A DNA stretch of 48,787 bases from Haplomitrium mnioides. Lineage: Eukaryota; Marchantiophyta; Haplomitriopsida; Calobryales. This document shows positions 22,830 to 34,636 of this stretch, one piece after another; position 1 is the first letter of the stretch, and each line of letters opens with the position of its first letter. The DNA lies in the NCBI GenBank assembly GCA_049999725.1, contig JBNGIS010020592.1, forward strand, positions 1 through 48,787. The letters are read 5' to 3'. Under the pieces are notes generated by a model. It was given only the letters and a program-made list of their open reading frames with translations, did no database searches and had not been told where the DNA came from. A program made the translations under genes and the position numbers.

Positions 22830-25433
22830 CCATCAGTTTTTAATTCATTATCACCTCACCAATTGGCCTATGGTTAGATGCCAAACTTATCCCATTTACG
22901 AGTTTTTAGTTGTCAAGTCTTAGTTCCGATTATGGGACCGAAAAGGACTAAGATGGGACCTCAAAGGCAAAAAGGCATTTATGTGGGATATGACTCACCG
23001 TCTATTATACGCTCTCTAGAACCATCCACAATGATGTGTTTCAAGCCAGATTAACTGATTGCCATTTCTATGAGGATGTATTTCCATCTCTATTTGAGGA
23101 TAAAAATTCTTCTTTACCGAAGAAACTCCTATGGGAGAATATATCCACTACATTGATAGATCAAAAAACAAGGCAAGGTGAAGATGAGGTAAAGAGACTT
23201 CTTCACTTGGCTAATATAGTCAAACAACTGCCAGATTCTTTTAATGAAATTGCAAAGGTAACTAGGTCACACATTCATGCGGTGAATGTTCCTACAAGAA
23301 TTTGGGATACTTCAAAACCAGCAGTTGACCAAGTACCAAGGCAAAAGAGAGGATGCTCTCTTGGCTCAAAAGACTCTCAACCTAGGCAAAAATTTATGAC
23401 TAAGAGAACTACATTCTCAGCTGATGTTATGAAAGCATCTTCATCTACACCTTTACTATCTCAGTCGACTATTTCCTTATTAGAATACCCTGATAATAAA
23501 GAGATCTCGATCCACTATATGGATACAAGGGTTATATGGCAAAGAGAGAATGTAGATGCTGATGACCATTTCGTATTCCAGGTTTCACTTACTATATCTG
23601 ATACACCACCTGATCTCAGATCTGTCACAGAAGCTTTAGACAGTTCTGACAGGATAGAGTGGAAAAAGGCAATGGATTCAGAACTTGATTCCATGATACA
23701 GAGGAAAGTATTTGGACCTGTAGTCCCTATTCCCTCTTATGCTAATTTAATCGGATATAGATGGATCTTTGTGAAAAAGCGAAACGAAAAGGGCAAAATT
23801 GTCTCATATAAGTGCCAAAGGCTATACACAAGTACATGGGATAGACTACGATCTCACATACGCCCCAATTATGGATGCTATCACATACTGGTTCTTAGTA
23901 GGCTTTTCTCTAGGACATGAGCTCATTGCACATCAGATGGATGTTGTGACAGCATACCTAGACGGGCTTTTGGATACCCAGATTTACATGAAAGCTCCCC
24001 TAGAGCTTATACATATACGGGCTTTTGGATACCCATATTTACATGAAAGCTCCCCCAGAGCTTATAGCCAGAAGTATCTATCATATTCAGGGGGAGAATG
24101 TCACTAAGAGTAAACCATTTAGCGGTCCATCTACCTCTTTACCATCGACCATCATTGCACCCAGTGGTGGAAGTACTAGGTTAGGACCTACAGTCCATGA
24201 TATGCACTCTAGGGAGAAACGACCTATTGTCCCCCCTATGCATCAATCCATGCCTCTGGCCAAGGGTGGATATGCAGTCTAGATCCTTCGATCTATTTAT
24301 GGACTAAAATAGAGTGGTCGAATATGGTAATATAGATTTCATGAAGAGATGATCGCCATGGGTTTTCACTTTGATGACATTGCACCAAGTTTGTTCATCA
24401 AGAATGTCGACAAAGAATTTATAATCATCGCATTATATATTGATGACATAAATCTTTTTGGTCACCAATCCTTACTTGAGCATACTCTTTCTATGCTTAA
24501 GAAGACTTTTGATATGAAGGATATTGGTAAGACCAAGTATTGTTTGGGATTACAATTTGAGTATCTCAATGATGGCATATTGATGCATCAGAGTACTTAT
24601 ACTAAGAAAATCCTTAAACAATTCAATATGGATAAATCTCATCCAGCTACATCACCTATGGAGATAAGATCACTGGACAGAGACAAAGATATTTTCTGAA
24701 AACGGAAGACATAGAGCCTATCCTTAGACCTGAGATACCATATCTCTTAGCTATAGTAGCTCTTATGTATCTTGCTAATCAAACATGTCCTGACATTTCA
24801 TTTGTCGTGAACTTGCTTGCAAGACATAGTTCACAACCTACTATAAAGCATTGGAATGGTATTAAACGTATTTTCATATATTTACAAGGCACAATTGACA
24901 CAAGACTATTTTTCCCAAATAATACTGATCAAATACTTACCGGTTATGCAGATGCAAGATACCTATCGGATCCTGATGATGCTAAATCCCAAACCGATTA
25001 TGTTTTCCTATATGGCTCTACAACTATATCATGGAAAAGTATAAAGCAAACTTTGACTTGTACATCCTCAAACCATGCAGAGATCATTGCTCTGTATGAA
25101 GCTAGTAGGGAGTGTATATACCTACGTAAGATGCTTGATCATGTTTACTGACATTGTGGTTTGCCTTGTATATCTGACCCTACTGTTATTTTTGAAGATA
25201 ACTTGCCATGTGTACAACAGGTTTCACATGGATTTATTAAAGGAGACCGCATAAAACACATCGCTCCAAATTTTTTCTTCACTTATGAGCAGATTGATGA
25301 CACTATTTCTATGCAAGTTATCTCCAGTAAGGAGAATATTGCCGACATATTGATTAAGGCTTTACCTCCGGCACTGCATCAGCATTTTTGTCATCTACTT
25401 GGTTTACAGAGATTATCAACTTTATTATCATGA
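22830..25433 (+). pseudogene. pol: copia reverse transcriptase and RNase H
   Basis: The segment begins with a linker and IEWKKAMDSELDSM. Reverse transcriptase follows: GYRWIFVKKRNEKGKIV, HQMDVVTAYLDG, then after a disruption ILRSIYGLK and the catalytic box ALYIDDINLFG (24433-24465). A 55-bp tandem duplication at 23962-24071 shifts the frame inside the palm. About 200 bp of extra sequence (24080-24275) follows before YGLK. RNase H (24765-25433) keeps GYADARYLSDPDDAKSQTDY, SSNHAEIIALYEASREC and a C-terminal ENIADILIKALP. Stops occur near 24697, 24747 and 25149. Confidence 0.87.
23962..24071 (+). repeat. 55-bp tandem duplication inside copia RT
   Basis: Two near-identical units start at 23962 and 24017 (acgggcttttggataccca). 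The 55-bp offset is not a multiple of three, so it shifts the reading frame after YLDG. The units differ by only a few bases, which points to a late event. Confidence 0.9.
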
Positions 25434-25804
25434 CTTCATCGACTATTATTTTATTATATTGTTGACATCATTATTATTATCTCCGACCTCTCTTTATATT
25501 CTATTTTCTGCTCATATTATTCTTTTTCTCAGTATCATATCATTATTATTTTCAGATTCATTATTTTGGCCTATAGCAGATTTTCTTATCATTATTATTT
25601 CTTTTGGTCACTATATGACTTCTATATCCATCTATAAATGGTGGTTGTACTCTTTCTCTCATTGGTATATGAGAGGGTTTTCATGAGGCAACACCTTTAT
25701 ATTGCATTTGGATTTATTTGGAGTGTTGGTGATATTTCTATCATAGGTCTTATATTCATCTTACATGTGGCTACACCATTCCTCATGTTATAGCCAAGGG
25801 TAAG
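25434..25804 (+). other. T-rich segment between copia pol and 3' LTR
   Basis: A pyrimidine-rich stretch with many ttatt and tatc repeats. An open frame of 95 codons (25399-25686) is low-complexity hydrophobic and probably non-coding. Only a weak purine tract (gccaagggtaag) precedes the LTR. Confidence 0.5.
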
Positions 25805-26047
25805 TGTTGTAATGCATGTAGTAAGATGATTAGGCTAATAGATCATTAGTCCTTAACCTATGATTAGAGTGTAGGATTAGGGTTAGTGCTAATCCTATGA
25901 GATTAGCATATCCTATCCTTTGTACTTTGTATTATGATGATTATTACATGAGAGAGAAGAGAAGGAGAAGAAGATTGGAGATTTGCTTACATGATTGTTG
26001 CCACATTCCACATCCTATGCATGAGCTAATGGGCTTGTTTTCCAACA
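25805..26047 (+). repeat. 3' LTR of copia element
   Basis: 243 bp, beginning TGTTGTAATGCATG and ending TTTTCCAACA. Followed directly by TAATA, the right target duplication. Confidence 0.93.
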
Positions 26048-26052
26048 TAATA

Positions 26053-26330
26053 TTGTTTAATTTTTGCATAATGAAATTGACTCTTGCTCTATTAGACTTG
26101 TTGAAACGACCAAAAACAAACCTCCAAACTCATGTACTTTTTGTTTTTTAAAAATAACCTCATTTTTTTATGTTTTTTGAGCTCTAAAATCACAAATTTT
26201 CCAAAAAAAATAAGGTTCTTGTTTGGAATAGCCTGTTCCTAGTTCAAAGTAACGGCTGTTCTAGTCATAGATTACTCGTTATGTAGAAAGCATGCATTCT
26301 ACTATAACCTCTTCTTTTCGTTGGTGAACA
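26053..26330. other. Continuation of the composite-element spacer
   Basis: It resumes the host sequence interrupted by copia and matches 41180-41380 downstream of transposase copy 2 (gactcttgctctat and later). Homology between the two spacers fades around 26265, close to where the inverted partial transposase copy begins. Confidence 0.65.
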
Positions 26331-27849
26331 TCAATTAGAGAGGTTACACCAACATTTTGAAGCTAGAAATACAAATTTTGTTTTGAGTCTATGTCTTTTG
26401 TTTTCAATGATGTATGCCACAATCTTTTGTTGAGCAAGGAAAAAGTCATTCCACCATCTGATATCCGAATCTGTAAAGAACTTGCAACAACTCTCACATA
26501 TGTTGTACTTAATTACAAAGACCAGTTTCTTGGTGTCAACTTCTCTTGCTTGCTTTTGAGATTGTTTGATTTCAGAAAATGCCTTCAAGCGGATCAACAT
26601 TTTACTTAGAGTTTCCTTGTCTGCTTCAAGTAGATACTTCAAATCACAAATACCATTTGGATGCCAAAATTCATCTGTTGAAAATTATTGGCTCCAAATC
26701 TTTGCCTTTGAATCACTCAACTTGAACTTGAATTGTTAATTGAAGGTAACATCATTTATCTTTTATACCAAATAGAGACTTTAAAGAAAAAACCTGAAAT
26801 CCCAAGTCTCTATTAGAAGAGTTGCTTGTAGTTTTGGATTATAAAACAACTATATTGCCTCTCTGAGACTTGTTATTGTAAAATCCTTCACATGTTTCAA
26901 ACTTTTTGAGATTTTGTTGAGCATTTGATCAATTTGATCTTGAGTATTGCTAATAGTAAGAAATCCCATCAAGTCTATTTTGATTTTTTAGAATACATTC
27001 TTGGTAGTCAAGAGACTAAGATATCCAAATAAAATATAATTCTTATTCTCTCGTGTTATATTGTCCAATTGAAGATACAAGAAGGGAGGCAACGGCACTT
27101 GAAACTCACATAGTGTTTTATTGAGCAATGTAACGATCAAATTGGAGTCACTTCTCAAGTTTGTGTAGGTTAAGTAGACATTTGAAGAAAGAGCATGATT
27201 GAAAATTAATGTACCAACAACGTACACACCCACCAAACAATCTTCATCACTACTTTTTGGTGGTGAAGGCTAGTGTAGAATCATTGTTTTCTTTTGATCC
27301 ATGCTATCAATCACAATGCCCAAGTACTTTTGACTATCGGTATAACGTTTTCTTTGATGATTTGCAGCTTATGTTCTTTCTTTTATTTTTTAGTCATGAT
27401 GAAGAAATAATTAATGATTATATTTGACTACATCACTCAAAAACACCAAAATATATAAATAATTATATGAAACATGTCTTGATGTCAAGAATTAAAAAAA
27501 AAATAACTTCATGTACACAAAATATTCAATCCAACACTAAGAAAGCTCTTGAATACAAAGGGTCAAAACGATAAACAATGATTCAAAGACTTGTTTTTAC
27601 TCTAAATACACACAAGATTCACAACAACAATAATAGAACCTAGGTGAGCTTAGAGCAACAAACAACATTAACAATTCCTAGGCTCACTATGACTCTACGT
27701 GTGTTTGAGATTCCAAAAGAGAAAAGCAAAACCTATGTACTTGAAGGGTCACAAACAAAAACTACAATTCTTAGGCTTTCTTTGACTCTATGTGCACTTA
27801 GTATTCAAAGAAACAATAACAAAATGTATGCATGCATAAGATCATGAAA
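26331..27849 (-). pseudogene. DUF7869-like transposase-type gene, inverted partial copy (exon 2 and intron)
   Basis: Reading minus, intron-like sequence (27849-27441) is followed by the catalytic-type exon. It has KYLGIVIDSMDQKK, then GVYVVGTLIFNHALSS, then LQLDNITRENKNYILFGYL. A degenerate NTQDQIDQML replaces GHTHDQIK. The exon then continues with STDEFWHPNGICDLKYL, DSDIRWWNDFFLAQQ and FVFLASK, where the copy stops. Compared with copy 1 it lacks exon 1 and the C-terminus. The intron side joins a truncated Ty3 LTR at about 27849. Several stops make it a pseudogene. Together with copy 1 it makes an inverted arrangement around the spacer at 16646-26330. Confidence 0.65.
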
Positions 27850-28235
27850 TAGAAGGTTCTAAAGATAAGTACACGTGGCAGAAGGAGAAGGTTCTGAAAT
27901 GTATACATGCATCTAGGGAGTCTAGATAAGGACACGTGGCAAGCGGAGAATTAAAGTAAGGAGAAGGTTCTAAAGATAAGAACACGTGGCAGAAGGAGAA
28001 TAAAAGTAAAGGATGGTCCAATCAGAGCGAGAGAGAAAAGAGAGGTCTAATTAGAAGAGGATAGAAAAGGAACCAGTAAGGTTCCTCCACCGATGTAAGC
28101 AAGGAGCTTTCTATCAAGTATATAAAGAAGGGAGAGTGCCTTGTTTGGATCTCTTACCTTGTAGGTTTTTGAAGTCCTTGTGCGCTTCTCTTGTATGTGT
28201 TTGTGCTAACTTATATGTATATGTGTAGTGTTACA
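27850..28235 (+). repeat. Truncated 5' LTR of Ty3 element B
   Basis: It ends GTTACA at 28235 and matches the 3' LTR from its U3 subrepeats onward. The first roughly 150-250 bp, including TGTAATG, are missing. ACACGTGGCA motifs occur near 27870, 27932 and 27982, with a TATA-like tatataaa at 28119. Confidence 0.87.
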
Positions 28236-28236
28236 A

Positions 28237-28248
28237 TGGTATCAGAGC
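28237..28248 (+). other. Primer binding site of Ty3 element B
   Basis: TGGTATCAGAGC, the canonical plant site complementary to initiator tRNA-Met, one base after the LTR. Confidence 0.92.
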
Positions 28249-28441
28249 TTGGTCTTCTCTAAAGAAGTGTCGATTACCTCTCTTTGAAGAAGCACTAAAG
28301 ACCTTTTGGAGTAGTAGAATCTCCACTTTGCATTAACTCCAATAGAGTTAAAACTCTCAAGTTTCCATAAGTAAAGGATAGCGAATATCCCATCCTTTAT
28401 GAATGAAGATGAGAAGTTTTGACTTGATACTATGGTAGCTA

Positions 28442-28864
28442 ATGGATAGAGAGCATTTGTACCTCATAGAATTCCTTTATTGAATCCTTTTAATATTCGT
28501 GTGTTTAACATTGACAAACATTTCTTTCGTCGATTTTTAGTGTATAATTTTGGAGATGATTTTATGGGTTTTGTGATGGATTCGAGAGAGCTTGTTATCT
28601 TACCTATAGTAAATTATGGTGTTACATGGGAGTGTTTTATTTACGTTTTGTGGTAGATAGAAAATAGATTTGAACCAAGCTCCTCTAAAAGAGTTCAACT
28701 CCAAGTGTCACATTTCTATTCGAGTAACGCCTAAGCAAATACAGCAAGATTTTCTTGTTCATAAATTTGGAGAGAGGTTTTGTGATTCAGTGCTAGCATC
28801 AACTAAACCTTTTATTTTACCTATTTTACGTAATTGGAATGTGTACGTATTTGTTTTTGTATGA
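28442..28864 (+). other. Conserved pre-gag double module, Ty3 element B
   Basis: Same layout as 1292-1716. The first half reads FNIRVFNIDKHFF, then FLVYNFGDDFM, then ELVILPIVNYG. The second half (28670-28864) reads MNQAPLKEFNSKC, then FLVHKFGERF, then KPFILPILRNW. Protein-level similarity with element A is high and frames are open over each half. Function unknown. Confidence 0.5.
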
Positions 28865-28896
28865 GTTACAAGTAGTTGAGTGGTAACAAAAAGATC

Positions 28897-29861
28897 ATGG
28901 AGGCAAGTTCTAGCAAGCTAGAGGAAGGAGTATGGATGATGGCAAAGTTAGAAGAACTCCAAGCAGCCCTTGTAGCGAGCCAACAACAAACAAATATGTT
29001 GATGGCAGAGATGGTAAAAATGCGATTGCAACAAGAGAACGAAGAAGGGAGTCGAGAAACACTACTTCAAAAGATGAGAAAGTCGTGCAAAGTGGAGGCT
29101 TATGGAGGAAGTCGTATGGTAGGTGTCGTAGAAGGATGGGTGTATCGGATGGAAGTTCATATGTCATATTATTCACATGCATGAGATTTGGAAAAGGGAC
29201 TATTTGCAAGATCCTTTTTAACGCAACACACATCTATTTGGCTACAAGGATGGGAGCGACAAAAGAATGCACAAGGAGAACAACTTTTGTGGAGCAGCCT
29301 TAAAGAGGGCTTACTACAAAACTTCAAAGCTGTGGACTCTATATTAACTGCAAGGACTAAGCTTTGGGAATTAGAGCAACAAGGCAGCGTTGCAAAGTAC
29401 ATTGAAGAGTTTGAAGCCTACAAGTCCAAATTAAAGACATGAGTTCAGCCGAAACCCTCAACAAATTTTTGCAAGGATTAAAAAGAAAGATTTGAGGGGA
29501 TATGATGCACAATCCAAAGGATGTTAATGAAGCCATCTCATTTGCTCAGAGAATTGAAGGAACATTGGGGATTGTGCAAACATAAGGGAATTATAGTCCC
29601 AATCAACAACTAGAGTTGGGATATATTAGAAGAAAAGATTTCAACCGTCCCAATCAACAACCAGAAGGACCACACTATGTTGTAGAAAGAAGGACTGAAG
29701 AACAACAAAAAACACGAACATGTTATAATTGTGGGCGAATACGCCATATTGCCTCGAATTGCAGAGCAGTACGACGCAATCAAGGGCGAGTGCTTCGGCA
29801 ACCTCTTCATAATATCAATAATGGAGAAGAAGAAGAATGTCAGGGAAACGAGGGGCACTAG
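28897..29861 (+). pseudogene. gag: gag of Ty3 element B
   Basis: The start ATG at 28897 gives MEASSSKLEEGVW, aligned with the A start. The gag core is present (IWLQGWERQKNAQGEQ, LLWSSLKEGLLQNF, YIEEFEAYKSKLK). A segment reading ETLNKFLQGLKRK is retained here but missing from A. A CCHC knuckle, CYNCGRIRHIASNC, is near 29719. Stops occur near 29182, 29440 and 29583. Confidence 0.85.
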
Positions 29862-29889
29862 TAAAAAGACCTCGTGGTTTTGTTGGGAT

Positions 29890-31860
29890 AAAGAAGAAAG
29901 GCAAGGAAAGGTTTCGACAAAAGCCAATATACTATATAGAAAAACAAAAAAATGGAGGACTAATTGTGGTTGATGGATGGATGGAAGGATCAGCAATAAG
30001 AGTTTTGGTGGACTCCAGAGCGGAAGAAAATTATCTATCATGAGCAATAGCCTTGAAGTTAAAGTTGCCAATTGAAAAGGAAGAGCACGAGGTGGTTGAA
30101 ATGGCAAATGGCCAAAGTGAGCCCATTGAACATCTGTCTCAAACTATAGCTCTACATATAGGTAATTATAAAGAAAATTTTGAGTAGAAGATCACAACAT
30201 TGGCTAGATACGATGCGATTCTTGGAATGAAATGACTACGAAGATATAACCCGCAAGTAGATTGGCGTAAGAAGACACTCATGACTTCTCAATGGAAGAT
30301 TCGGGGAGATAGAGTAAGACCTCATTCGAGGCACCTACCTTTATATGTGATTGGAGCACATTCAATAAAAAATCAAGATACAATATTTTTGAGGCTTATA
30401 CGTGAACTCACAGTTGAGAAAGAGGATGCAAAGCATAAAGTTCCCCACGATCTTCAAGGTATTGTATAGGAGTTTCACAACGTCTTTCCGAATGATTTAC
30501 CCCATGGATTGCCACCCAAACAATGCATTGATCACAAAATTGACGTTTTTCCAAGAAGTATTCCACCATACAAAGCACCATATCGATTGCCTCCTCATGA
30601 ACTCGAGGAATGCAAATCTCAAAATTACTGAGTTGTTGGAGAAAGGGTTCATTTAGCCAAGCATTTCTCCTTATGGTGCACCAGTATTATTTGTGAAAAA
30701 GAAAGATTGGAGTATAAGAATGTGTATTGACTATCGAGCACTCAACCAACAAACAGTGAAAAATAAATATCCGTTACCTAGAATGGATGATTTGTTTGAC
30801 CAACTTCAAAGGGCAAATTACTTCACAAAGTTGGATTTGAGAAGCGGATATAATCAAATCTGAATTGCAAAAAGTGATGTGCAAAAAACAACATTTCGAA
30901 GTCGATGGGCATTTCGAATACCTTGTTATGCTTTTTGGACTAATTAATGCTCCTGCAACATTTATGGGTCTTATAAATGATATTTTTCGATCTTATTTGG
31001 ATAAGTTTGTTATTTTGTTTTTGGATGACATTCTTATTTACAGCAAGAATCTCCAAGAGCATCAACAACAACTTCGTACGGTATTAAAGGTACTTCAAAA
31101 TCACAAGCTATATGTGAAGATGTCAAAATGTGAAATTGGGAAAAGGGAGGTGGGCTACTTGGGCCATCGTGTGAGTGCATTAGTAATCCAAGTTATGGAT
31201 GAGAAAGTAGAGGCAATTCAGAAGTAGGAAACACCTAGTGATCACACACAACTACGAGGATTTTTGGGGCTAACATGGTTTTATCGTCAATTTGTGAAAG
31301 GTTTTGCACAAATAGCAGAACCATTGACCAACTTACTTAAGAAAAGTCATATGTGGATATGGGGAGCTACAAAAGAGTTGGCATTTCAAGCATTGAAGAA
31401 ATCACTTCTTCATACTCCTATTCTTAAATAGTATGATTCTAAACAACCAATCAAACTTTCGGTAGATGCATCAGGAAAAGCCATAGGTAGAGTTTTGCAA
31501 CAAGAATGGGAGGATGGTTGGCATCCTATTGCCTTTTTTTCAAGAAAATTAAGCGATGCAGAGCAAAACTACCACACCACAGAACGTGAAGAATTGGCGA
31601 TTGTGTTATCAACCAAACATTAGAAGCACTATCTAAGAGATAAAGAGTTGGTGGTTGAAACCGACCATAAGCCTTTAATCTATCTAGAAACTCAAAAAGA
31701 GCTCTCAAAAAGGCAGATTTGATGGGCGGAGTGGCGACAACGATTCCATATAAAGGTGGTATATGTAGAAGAAAAACGTCAGATTGCAGATGCTTTGACA
31801 CCTATGCCTCAACTTAACCTCATGTCTGAAATCACAATTCATCCTACTTGGTGGACATAA
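29890..31860 (+). pseudogene. pol: pol, protease-reverse transcriptase-RNase H part, Ty3 element B
   Basis: The protease core is VLVDSRAEENYLS, with the usual glycine replaced by arginine. RT pieces include [38 protein letters not shown] followed by a stop, and the intact box [11 protein letters not shown]. RNase H keeps LSVDASGKAIGRVLQQ, HTTEREELAIVLSTKH and VVETDHKPLIYLE, so its acids are better preserved than in A. At least eight stops or frameshifts occur (for example near 30469, 30629, 31226, 31430 and 31621). Confidence 0.87.
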
Positions 31861-33266
31861 ATGTTGGCTGCAGTCAAAACAGATGAAGATATCATTGTCG
31901 TACAACAAAAGAAAATGGTGAAAGAAGTGAGAGGATTGATTTTCTTCCAAGATAAGGTATGGGTTCCTAATAATGTTAAGCTTCGCTCTAAAATTTTATA
32001 TGAAGCACATGATTCCGCCGTAGGTGGCCATATTGGAATTGAGAAGACTTTGCACAATCTTCAACATGTTTATTATTGGCCTAAAATGCCTCAAGATGTG
32101 GAGGAATATGTTCAGAGTTGCTTGGTTTGTCAACAAAACAAGACTACCAACCTTAAACGAGGAGGCTTATTGCAACCGCTACCTATCCCTAATCACTGAT
32201 GGGAGCATGTGAGTATGGATATTGTATGTGAGCTATCTTGTACTTCTACAAGCTATGATGCTATTGTTGTTTTTGTAAACAATCTTAGTAAAATGGTTCA
32301 TATTCATCAAGCTACCAAATCAATGACAACACCTGAGCTAGCACAAATTTATTTGGAGGCAGTCTACTCTCATCATGGTATTTCCAAAGTTATTATTTCT
32401 GATCGAGGCACTCAATTCACCAGCATGTTTTGGCGCACTATATTTGGCCTTCTCAAGACCAAATTGGCTATGTCTATTGTTTATCACCCAGAATCTGATG
32501 ATCAAACTGAACGGGCCAACCGTACCATTGAAGATATGCTACGTGCTTTTACTTTGGAGGAACAAGAGGAATAAAATTGGCTACTACCTCTTGTGGAGTT
32601 TTTGTACAATAACTCCATCAATAGTTCCACACACACCACACCTTTCTTTTTGATGTATGGTGAGCATCCCTGTCGACCTCTAAGAATCCAGTCGTTGAAG
32701 ATTTTCTTCATCGTCTACACCACGGCATTCGACGTGCTAAGGAAAATTTGGAAGTTGCTCATAACCAACAAAAGCAATATGCTTATACGCATCATCGAGA
32801 GGTAACCTTTGCTGTAGAAGACCAAGTCTAGCTCTCCACATCCAATCTTCCTTTGCTTCACTCACGTAAGTTTAGTGCTCGCTTTATTGGTCCTTTTGCT
32901 ATCTCTGCTCGCATTGGCAAAGTGACCTATTGGTTGGTTCTACCTCCTCACATGAAGATTCATCCAGTCTTTCATGTCTCTTTACTTAGAGCTTTTGTCA
33001 CTCAATCTTCCACTTTTACTAGTACCCAAGAATCCTCTCCACCACCTGAACTTATTGATGGTCATGAAGAGTATGAGGTTGAACAACTCTTGAAGAAATG
33101 TACGCGGCGTCGCGGTCGTTGTGAGATTGTGGAATATTTGGTTTGTTGGAACGATTACCCTCTTTATGAAGCTACTTGGGAGCCATTAGAGAATTCGGCT
33201 AATGCCTCCACACTTGTCCACTCTTTTGAGAATTCTCTTACTCGCAACGAGGACGTTGCCTCTTAA
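31861..33266 (+). pseudogene. pol: pol, integrase with chromodomain, Ty3 element B
   Basis: HHCC finger: HDSAVGGHIGIEK, then CLVCQQNK. Catalytic core: MDIVCEL (D), IISDRGTQFTS (D) and DDQTERANRTI (E), so all three acids remain, unlike A. Stops occur near 32199, 32574 and 32830. The C-terminus has HPVFHVSLLRAF and a chromodomain (EEYEVEQLLKK, EYLVCWNDYP, TWEPLENS) in which the conserved WKGYP is altered to WNDYP. Confidence 0.9.
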
Positions 33267-33279
33267 AAGAAGGGAGGAT

Positions 33280-33808
33280 TGTAATGATCACTAACTTTAG
33301 TAAGTTATGGTAATGTAAGATATAGTGTCAACTATGTCTACAAAGATATTACTAAGTTAGAGTAGCAGAAAGAGATCGTTATTATAGAGAGTTGGACACG
33401 TGGCAAGAGGAGAGAAAGTCAACGAATTAAAGTGAAAGAGAGAGTCTACATAAAGACACATGGCAAGCGGAGAATTAAAGTAAGGAAAAGGTTCTAAAGA
33501 AAAGAACACATGGCAAAAGGAGAATTAAAGAGATGGAAGGCTCTAAAGATAAGGACACATGGCAGAAGGAGAATAAAAGTAAAGGGTGGTCCAATCAAAG
33601 CGAGAGAGAAAAGAGGAGTCCAATTAGAAGAGGATAGAAAAGGAACCAATAAGATTCCTCCACCGACGTAAGCAAAGAGCTTTCTATTAGGTATATAAAG
33701 AAGGGAGAGTGCCTTGTTTGGATCTCTTACCTTGTGGGTTTTTGAAGTCCTTGTGCGCTTCTCTCATATGTGTTTGTGCTAGCTTGTGTGTATATGTGTA
33801 GTGTTACA
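33280..33808 (+). repeat. 3' LTR of Ty3 element B
   Basis: 529 bp from TGTAATG to GTTACA, preceded by aaaagaagggaggat as purine tract. G-box-like motifs occur near 33395, with decayed acacatggca versions at 33454, 33505 and 33553, and a TATA-like tatataaa near 33692. Confidence 0.93.
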
Positions 33809-34636
33809 CTCTTTCCTTCTTTTGGCCAATAGTCTATAGTCCAATACTCATGGGCGTGTGCAATTCTTGGACCACCAAAATGATGAAAGTTGCTTTTGTT
33901 TCTGTAATAAGAAAAACAAAAAAATTAAACACTGAAAACAATGTGTAGGAAAACTAAACAAGGTAAACTAAAAAACCAAAAAATCAAAAAAGAACTTACC
34001 ATATGTCGTGGTCAATGGCACACCAAACCTCTCGAAAAGCATCCTCGATGATGCCAAATTGTTGTGACAAATGTATAATTACAAAAGACCAAAAATCTGA
34101 GGTCGTGGTTGCCGCAAAAGATGAAACCATATTAAAAATGCCATATTTGGAAAAAGGTTCTGAATCGTCATGCTTGCATTCCTTAAGGTTGTAACCGTAA
34201 AGAATATCCGCAATTTCCAAATTGAAACACCTAGGTTTTACAAATCCCTTCAACTTACGAGCATTAGCCTCTTAGTGGACTTGGTAATATGCCACATTGA
34301 GACCATCAACATAGAATAGTAAGTCGTCGTCCTCGTCTCTCACAACTCCATCAAGTGGAAGGAATGCAACATCATTTTGCTGCCTTGATTTCCACTCTCT
34401 AGCTTTTTGGCAATGAAGCAAAAAAACATGTAGGTAGGAAATAAGCATTGGAGCATGGTCTTGATCTTCTTGGCTTCTTTGACCCTCGATTTTTTTGCTC
34501 TTTGGCAGCTGCAATCAATGTTTTTGGCAAGTTGTCGTTTAAATTTTTTGTCCCATTGCACATAGCAAGAATGGAAAAAAAATAAGAGGAGACAACAAGG
34601 AAATTGAAGGCTTTAGAGAGAAAAAAATTTGAGCAA

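Larger units (their letters stand above)
18045..26047 (+). mobile_element. Ty1/copia retrotransposon with 5-bp target duplication
   Basis: The LTRs lie at 18045-18240 and 25805-26047, bounded by TGTTG and CAACA. The target duplication TAATA is at 18040-18044 and 26048-26052. The paralogous spacer at about 41180 retains the empty site (ctaataatattgttt). Internal order is leader, gag with CCHC, protease, integrase, reverse transcriptase, RNase H, that is integrase before RT, which defines Ty1/copia. Stops, frameshifts and a partial duplication in RT make it non-functional. A 100-N gap lies in the leader. Confidence 0.93.
27850..33808 (+). mobile_element. Ty3/gypsy chromovirus, element B (inserted in methyltransferase copy 2)
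   Basis: Same family and gene order as element A. The 5' LTR is truncated on its left; the 3' LTR is complete. The right flank (ctctttccttcttttgg) is the interior of methyltransferase exon 4, and the uninterrupted version is visible in copy 1 near 10301. The left flank does not continue that exon but is transposase intron, so a deletion or rearrangement removed the left junction. Coding regions carry many stops. Confidence 0.9.

Noticed and set aside
25399-25686. Membrane protein (95 codons, hydrophobic)
   Set aside because: It is low-complexity T-rich DNA between RNase H and the 3' LTR; hydrophobicity follows from T-rich codons.
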